A stretch of DNA of 9,944 bases, taken from the NCBI GenBank assembly GCA_947440715.1, contig CANETI010000063.1, positions 1 through 9,944 on the forward strand. Reading direction: 5' to 3'. The DNA comes from Planctomycetota bacterium. GTDB taxonomy: Bacteria; Planctomycetota; UBA11346. Of this stretch, positions 6,049 to 9,944 are shown piece after piece. Both the position numbers and the translations under genes were made by a program. Within the stretch, counting starts at the first letter, position 1. Every line of letters begins with the position of its first letter. The notes under the pieces are model-generated. The model ran no database searches. It was not told where the DNA came from and saw only the letters and a list, made by a program, of their open reading frames with translations.

Positions 6049-6311
6049 GGGTCAGCCTCGGGGAAACCCATGCTAAGGATTCCCGCAGGGGGTCTAGGGG
6101 GAACTGGTTGGTGGTGCGACGTTCCCTAAGCGAGGTGGTATGGTGAATAGCATTGCCGACATCAAACCATGGGAATTCAGGCGGGGTAGGCACATCAGCT
6201 TTTGATCTAGGTATCTTTTTCCTTGAACCATTCATGGCGGAAATGGTTGGCAAAAGCGCAGCGAAAAGAGCCGCGACTTGGCCATCGTTGGGTGACAGAT
6301 AGATTGCGATT
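6049..6311. other. Divergent intergenic region between the CsbD-like and SET genes
   Basis: These 263 bases carry the start regions of both flanking genes. There are G/C-rich short inverted repeats (GGGAA 6061-6065 with TTCCC 6080-6084; GGGAAC with GTTCCC at 6121-6126), but no extended fold that I recognise. No good sigma-70 pair was found for either direction. On the minus strand an open frame runs from a TTG at 6253 (ATG at 6235) to 5942 with no Shine-Dalgarno; it gives a Pro- and Arg-rich product I do not recognise. Confidence 0.4.
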
Positions 6312-6704
6312 ATGCTATCCTATATCGTTCGCCCCAGCCGTATTCATGGACAGGGGTTATTTACACTTAGCCGTATTCCGCGCCGCATGAAATTAGGTGA
6401 ACTGACAGGCGTTAAGCGTCGTATGTCGCATGCGCTGCGTGAGCAACAGCAACGTGAAGTTATGAAACTCGTCGAGCTTGGCCATGGATGGGCATTAGAT
6501 TGCATGGAAGGAAATGAATTCAGCTCGCTGAATCACAGTTGCCAAGCGAATTGCTATTTACGTATAGCACACCGTCGCGTGGAAATTTATAGTCTGGATT
6601 CGATTCCCGCAAACCATGAATTAACGGTCGATTACGGTGAAACGATGCACAAAGGTGGTATGCAATGCTGCTGCGGATTACCAGGTTGTCGCTCAAACAT
6701 TTAG
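6312..6704 (+). CDS. Stand-alone SET-domain protein-lysine methyltransferase
   Basis: A 130-residue protein that is essentially one SET domain plus post-SET. The key motifs are in order: the AdoMet-binding GxG in IHGQGLF (residues 11-17), the pseudoknot motif NHSCQAN (74-80), ELTVDYGE (103-110) with the catalytic-type Tyr108, and the zinc-binding post-SET CxCxxxxC (C119, C121, C126), where C77 would be the fourth ligand. SET enzymes transfer methyl groups from S-adenosylmethionine to protein lysines. In bacteria, targets are mostly unknown, with a few ribosomal or nucleoid proteins and host-directed effectors known. The domain starts within 3 residues of the Met, so the ATG at 6312 is needed. 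I see no strong SD in front of it. There is no secretion signal. It is followed by a convergent gene after 27 bases, with no obvious terminator between. Confidence 0.9.
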   Translation: MLSYIVRPSRIHGQGLFTLSRIPRRMKLGELTGVKRRMSHALREQQQREVMKLVELGHGWALDCMEGNEFSSLNHSCQANCYLRIAHRRVEIYSLDSIPANHELTVDYGETMHKGGMQCCCGLPGCRSNI

Positions 6705-6731
6705 CTACTCAATTATTTAACTGTTGATCAA

Positions 6732-7088
6732 TCAAGATTCGAGCGCCTGATCCCAGGTTTCTTTATCGTAGCCAACGACGCCATTTTTTCCGATGAAGGC
6801 GAATGGTCGTCGGACGAGGTTGCCGTTTGAGGCTAACAGCGTGAGTGCGTCTTTTTCGCTCATTGTCGGTAATTTATCTTTGAGATTCATGGCGCGATAA
6901 TCTTGGCCATTGCGATTGAAGAGTGATTTTATGTCACCATCAAGTGCCGCCAACATGCGTTTAAGTTCTGCGAGCGTGGGCGGCTGTTCGCGGATGGGAA
7001 TTTCTTGTGCTTCCACACCGGCTTGCTGCAAATGTTTGATGGCTTTACGACAAGTGGAACAGGATTTGTAGGTATAGACGTTGAGCAT
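6732..7088 (-). CDS. Spx/ArsC-family thioredoxin-fold protein
   Basis: A 118-residue protein. I place the start at the ATG at 7086-7088, where the family's N-terminal strand MLNVYTYKSC begins; the frame is open upstream to 7265, but that extension lies inside the channel gene and lacks family sequence. The redox motif is CSTC (C10 and C13) in YKSCSTCRKAIKHL, as in Spx/MgsR-type proteins, rather than the HNPxCGTSR of classical glutaredoxin-dependent ArsC. Later conserved parts are FNRNGQDYRAMNLKDKLP, with a Lys/Arg-rich helix, and LVRRPF (around residue 90), the usual RRP turn. The family includes arsenate reductases, YffB and Spx, which binds RNA polymerase in response to thiol stress. There are no arsenic genes nearby, so a redox sensor is more likely than arsenate reduction. 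The ATG follows the channel stop after one base (TAAGATG), indicating coupling. Confidence 0.88.
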   Translation of the reverse strand: MLNVYTYKSCSTCRKAIKHLQQAGVEAQEIPIREQPPTLAELKRMLAALDGDIKSLFNRNGQDYRAMNLKDKLPTMSEKDALTLLASNGNLVRRPFAFIGKNGVVGYDKETWDQALES

Positions 7089-7089
7089 C

Positions 7090-8793
7090 TTATTCTTTCT
7101 CGCCTTCGGTGCGATATTGAGCGAGGAAGCGCGATTCGGCATCTTCGTCACCGACCAATAATAATTCACCGATTTCTGGTAATGGTTTATCCGGCGAGGG
7201 CAGTGCTTCAGTGCCTGCTTCGGTGTCGATGGCGACGACGAGGCAGCCAGTGATGGCACGGACATTTGATTCGATCAACGTTTTTCCCGCCAGTTGCGGT
7301 GGAATTCGTACACGTACTAAATTAAGTCCTTCGGTCAGCATGAGCACATTGGTATGACGCAAATGATTGTAGATCGCGTTTGCGCCCATGGTGGCATACG
7401 ACAAGACGCAATCGGCACCGGCGCGGTCCATGGTGCTGACGTTGCGATCACGGGTGACGCGACTGATGATCTGAATATCTTTGCGCAAGCGACGGCAGAG
7501 AATCGTCAGGAATATATTGGTGTCATCATCATGCGTGGTGATGAGTACGGTGGGAGCTTTTTCGATTCCAGCGCGTTCTAAAACGGTTCGGTCGGTGGCG
7601 TCTCCAGCAATCATAAATTCTGGATTAATGGCACGTTCGGGTAACTTATCGATAACGCGATAGGGAATGCGTCGCGCAGTAAGATTTTCCATGGCAGCCC
7701 GTCCAACTCGACCGCTGCCGATGATCAGTACCGGATCAGGATTTGCGCTATAAATGCAGAACGCTTCATCCCAAGCGTCTAATTGCGTACGGGTGGCGAC
7801 CAGCACAATCATTGATTGTTCTTCGATGAGCGTGTCGGGGCCTGCTGCTTGCATGTGGCCGCGTGTCCAAACGCAGGCAACGGCAATTCCTAAATGTTCA
7901 CGTATGCGTGCGTCGCGTAAAGTTTTTCCGACTAACGGGGTGCCGTGGACGGCCGCTTCGGCGACTAATAAATCTCCGAATGAACCAATGACATGCGCTA
8001 AGTTATCACCACCGTGCGTGCGTCGCGCCATGGCTAGCCCCAGCATGCGCCCGAGCCGCAAGACCTGGGTATTCCCAGCTTGGTGTAAAACGTCTTCAGC
8101 AGTATCGCTACGTGCGGTGGCAAAAACGGGTACGCTTTCAGCGACTTCACGCACGGTAAATACCACGTTGGTATTGACCAATTCTGAACTGAGCGTGGCA
8201 ACCAGGGCAGCTCGTTCTACTCCGGCTTTACGGTAGGTGTCTGGTAAATCAATTTCGCCAAGCATGACCGCGATGCCTCGGTCATGCAGCTCCAAGGCAT
8301 TATTCAAGTCACTTAAGACGACCACATACGGAAGTTGAGCGGCGTTTAAATGGTCGATCAGTGATTCCGCAACGGGCCCAAAATGGATAATAATAACATG
8401 ATTTTTTACCGTGTTATCGACTTGGTGTGGTGCTCTGGCATTCGACTGAGCTTTCATCCAGGGGGCGTAGAGTAATTCAATAAAAGTGAAGGGTAACATC
8501 ACCAATAACATGAACACACCGGTTAACATGACGATCATGGAAAAAAAACGACCCAGGTCACTTTTAAACGTAATGTCGCCAAAGCCCAACGTCGTCATGG
8601 TGGTCATGACCCAATAGAAGGCACTCATGAGGCTATGATTTTGCTCTTCCAGATGCATTAAAAACTGGAACAAAAAAGCGTACAGTATAATGACAGCCAC
8701 TAACGATAAGCAAAACTGACCAAGCAAGGTGAGATTTTGCCGACTGCCTCGATTTGCGAGGAGCGCTATAAGCACAGAAGGTAGGAATTTCAT
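7090..8793 (-). CDS. Two-TM potassium channel with tandem RCK (TrkA-N/TrkA-C) modules
   Basis: A 567-residue membrane protein. Hydrophobic helices lie at about 22-46 and 83-109 and flank a pore loop whose selectivity filter is TLGFGD (68-73, preceded by TTMT), a potassium-type filter. The cytoplasmic part holds two RCK units. The first Rossmann domain runs about 132-250 (VIIIHFGPVAESLI), with a TrkA-C-like piece about 265-338. The second Rossmann domain runs about 354-470 (VLIIGSGRVGRAAMENL, GDATD 397-401), with a TrkA-C-like piece about 485-560. Two RCKs in one chain let a tetramer build the eight-domain gating ring, as in GsuK-type channels. Only the second RCK keeps the GxGxxG nucleotide site; the first reads HFGPVAE and probably does not bind NAD(H) or ATP in the usual way. 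The start ATG has AGGA 11 bases upstream, rather far. The gene begins 13 bases after the DacB stop and runs into the Spx-like gene, so it belongs to a three-gene cluster. Confidence 0.93.
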   Translation of the reverse strand: MKFLPSVLIALLANRGSRQNLTLLGQFCLSLVAVIILYAFLFQFLMHLEEQNHSLMSAFYWVMTTMTTLGFGDITFKSDLGRFFSMIVMLTGVFMLLVMLPFTFIELLYAPWMKAQSNARAPHQVDNTVKNHVIIIHFGPVAESLIDHLNAAQLPYVVVLSDLNNALELHDRGIAVMLGEIDLPDTYRKAGVERAALVATLSSELVNTNVVFTVREVAESVPVFATARSDTAEDVLHQAGNTQVLRLGRMLGLAMARRTHGGDNLAHVIGSFGDLLVAEAAVHGTPLVGKTLRDARIREHLGIAVACVWTRGHMQAAGPDTLIEEQSMIVLVATRTQLDAWDEAFCIYSANPDPVLIIGSGRVGRAAMENLTARRIPYRVIDKLPERAINPEFMIAGDATDRTVLERAGIEKAPTVLITTHDDDTNIFLTILCRRLRKDIQIISRVTRDRNVSTMDRAGADCVLSYATMGANAIYNHLRHTNVLMLTEGLNLVRVRIPPQLAGKTLIESNVRAITGCLVVAIDTEAGTEALPSPDKPLPEIGELLLVGDEDAESRFLAQYRTEGEKE

Positions 8794-8806
8794 GGACCGG
8801 TTTGTC

Positions 8807-9944
8807 CTAACGGGCGATTGCAGCAGCGAGCGCTTGGTACAGTTGTTCGCGGAGTTTATCGGCCCAGGCGATGCTGGTTGATTGTCCGCGGTTCAGCAGA
8901 ATGGCAAAAGCATACTGCTGTCCGCCTGGAACGTCGAAATAACCGGCGAGTGCTCTTGCCTCGTTATGAGTTCCGGTTTTGACTAAACCGCGCACGCCTG
9001 CTGCCGGGCGATCTTTCAAACTGGCGCGGAAATTGATTCCTTGTGCATGACGGTGCATGCCATCGAGTAAATTAACTAAATAGGTCGCACTCGCGCTGCA
9101 GCCATAACTCAAGCCACAGCCATCCAGCAACGTCATTGGTCCCATACCGGTGCCGAGGTGTTCCTCTAAAATTGCGCTGGCTGCTTGGCAGCCAGCGGTA
9201 ATGGAGCCTTCTCCAAGTTTATGAACACCGAGTAAGCGTAATATTTGTTCACCATAAAAATTTTGGCTATGTTGGTTGAAAAGAGTAATCGCAGGTATTA
9301 ATGGCTGTTGCGAATGAATTAGCAGTGGACCTGCTTGGGCAGAGACTGAACCTAAGCGAACGGTTCCGGTCACCGGAATACCAGCTGCAATGAGCATACC
9401 TTTGAAATGGTCGCCAATTAATAAGTCGGGTTCAGATTCAATGGCGAGTGGAAACCACGCCGTTGCTTGGCCACAGGTTCCGCTCACCGTAATCGTATTG
9501 GACGATAAGGAACGTGAGATGGCATTGCGGCCCGCGCCGCTCGCTAAACTGCGAGTTTGGTTAATAACGGTAATTTTCGCTGACGCTGGTCGCGTTTGAA
9601 TGAGACAGGCTTTACCGACTGCCTGAGGAACAATGCGTACTTCAATGCAGTTATCATTCCAAGCAAAAGCGGAGGCGGGCGCGCTAAACCAGCGTTGCTG
9701 ATTTACTTGATCGGCTGGCCATGTGTCTGGTCGAATTGGTCCGCTGAAGAGGCTGGCATCAATCACCAAATCTCCGTCGATACGCAACACACCTTGTCGA
9801 GTTAGCTCAGCAGCGAAGGCACGGAAGACATTATCGGGATCGCGACCTGGGGCGAAGTGTTCGTCAAAACAGGGATTGCCTCCGCCAATGATCCCAAGAC
9901 CAGGAAGGCTGCCGCTGGCACCGATGGCGCCAAGACCAACCAGC
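8807..9944 (-). CDS. dacB: D-alanyl-D-alanine carboxypeptidase/endopeptidase, PBP4 (DacB) type, N-terminus outside the window
   Basis: The reading frame stays open to the window edge, giving about 378 residues of a family that is usually 450-500 long, so the signal peptide and the SxxK catalytic serine motif are missing from view. The visible part has the S13 landmarks: a GGGNP stretch near the edge (like the GGGDP of the family), ...GDLVIDAS.F (9770-9740 region), the second catalytic motif SQN in HSQNFYGE (S codon at 9266-9268), DGCGLSYG and the third motif KTGT in LVKTGTHNEA (8972-8980). DacB cuts D-Ala-D-Ala tails and meso-DAP cross-links of peptidoglycan in the periplasm. DGCGLS has Cys where Ser is more common, outside the catalytic triad. 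An in-frame GTG at 9788-9790 is internal, not the start, because family-like sequence continues upstream. It is the first visible gene of the cluster with the potassium channel and Spx-like gene. Confidence 0.93.
   Translation of the reverse strand, partial: LVGLGAIGASGSLPGLGIIGGGNPCFDEHFAPGRDPDNVFRAFAAELTRQGVLRIDGDLVIDASLFSGPIRPDTWPADQVNQQRWFSAPASAFAWNDNCIEVRIVPQAVGKACLIQTRPASAKITVINQTRSLASGAGRNAISRSLSSNTITVSGTCGQATAWFPLAIESEPDLLIGDHFKGMLIAAGIPVTGTVRLGSVSAQAGPLLIHSQQPLIPAITLFNQHSQNFYGEQILRLLGVHKLGEGSITAGCQAASAILEEHLGTGMGPMTLLDGCGLSYGCSASATYLVNLLDGMHRHAQGINFRASLKDRPAAGVRGLVKTGTHNEARALAGYFDVPGGQQYAFAILLNRGQSTSIAWADKLREQLYQALAAAIAR

Noticed and set aside
5942..6253. Minus-strand open frame of about 100 codons overlapping the CsbD-like gene in another frame
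   Set aside because: It has no Shine-Dalgarno, starts at a TTG or a weak ATG, gives a Pro/Arg-rich product with no recognisable motif, and its second half is the shadow of a better-supported gene. A frameshifted longer CsbD-like protein is possible but unsupported.
6288..6316. Sigma-70-like promoter TTGGGT, 17 bases, TATGCT
   Set aside because: The -10 box would cover the SET start codon, so the transcript would begin inside the domain and lose the required N-terminus. It is treated as chance.
6732..7088. Arsenate reductase of an arsenic resistance operon
   Set aside because: No arsB, arsR or acr3 nearby, and the motif is CSTC of the Spx type rather than the catalytic HNPxCGTSR pattern.
7089..7265. 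N-terminal extension of the Spx/ArsC-like protein (59 extra residues)
   Set aside because: The extension lies wholly inside the channel coding sequence, lacks family sequence, and the family's first strand begins exactly at the ATG at 7088.

Overview
This 9.9 kb window comes from a bacterial chromosome and reads as ordinary core and near-core genes, with no insertion sequence, CRISPR array, rRNA, tRNA or phage gene that I can see. The organism has a Gram-negative type envelope: there are Sec-type signal peptides on two PDZ proteins, a PBP4/DacB-type periplasmic carboxypeptidase and an oligopeptidase A. Base composition looks close to 50% GC by eye. The M3 peptidase and FtsY tails recall cyanobacterial, plant or PVC-type sequences at least as much as E. 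coli ones, but I cannot fix the phylum from the sequence alone.

Left part, plus strand (1-2832): the C-terminal GTPase part of FtsY, a 257-base gap with a possible structured RNA, then three overlapping genes. These are two small secreted PDZ-domain proteins (TAATG overlap) and a DUF309 protein (GTGA overlap), which look translationally coupled. A 301-base intergenic stretch (2833-3133) follows. It is rich in inverted repeats and precedes a small PD-(D/E)XK-like protein on the plus strand. A strong, probably bidirectional terminator (3585-3619) separates that gene from the convergent oligopeptidase A gene.

Middle (3649-6311): the minus strand carries oligopeptidase A and, upstream of it, a 71-residue CsbD-like protein. 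A terminator-like hairpin lies between these two. A 263-base gap then holds the divergent start region of a plus-strand, stand-alone SET-domain protein methyltransferase (6312-6704).

Right part, minus strand (6732-9944): a tight cluster transcribed dacB (PBP4, start outside the window), then a two-TM potassium channel with two RCK modules, then an Spx/ArsC-family thioredoxin-fold protein. The gaps are 13 and 1 bases, so this is very likely one transcript joining cell-wall remodelling, K+ flux and a redox-type regulator.

Nothing here is a clearly new defence or mobile system. The most interesting candidates are the PDZ-PDZ-DUF309 operon with its palindromic Shine-Dalgarno, the possible RNA at 657-801, the SET enzyme, and the small nuclease-fold protein with operator-like repeats in its leader.
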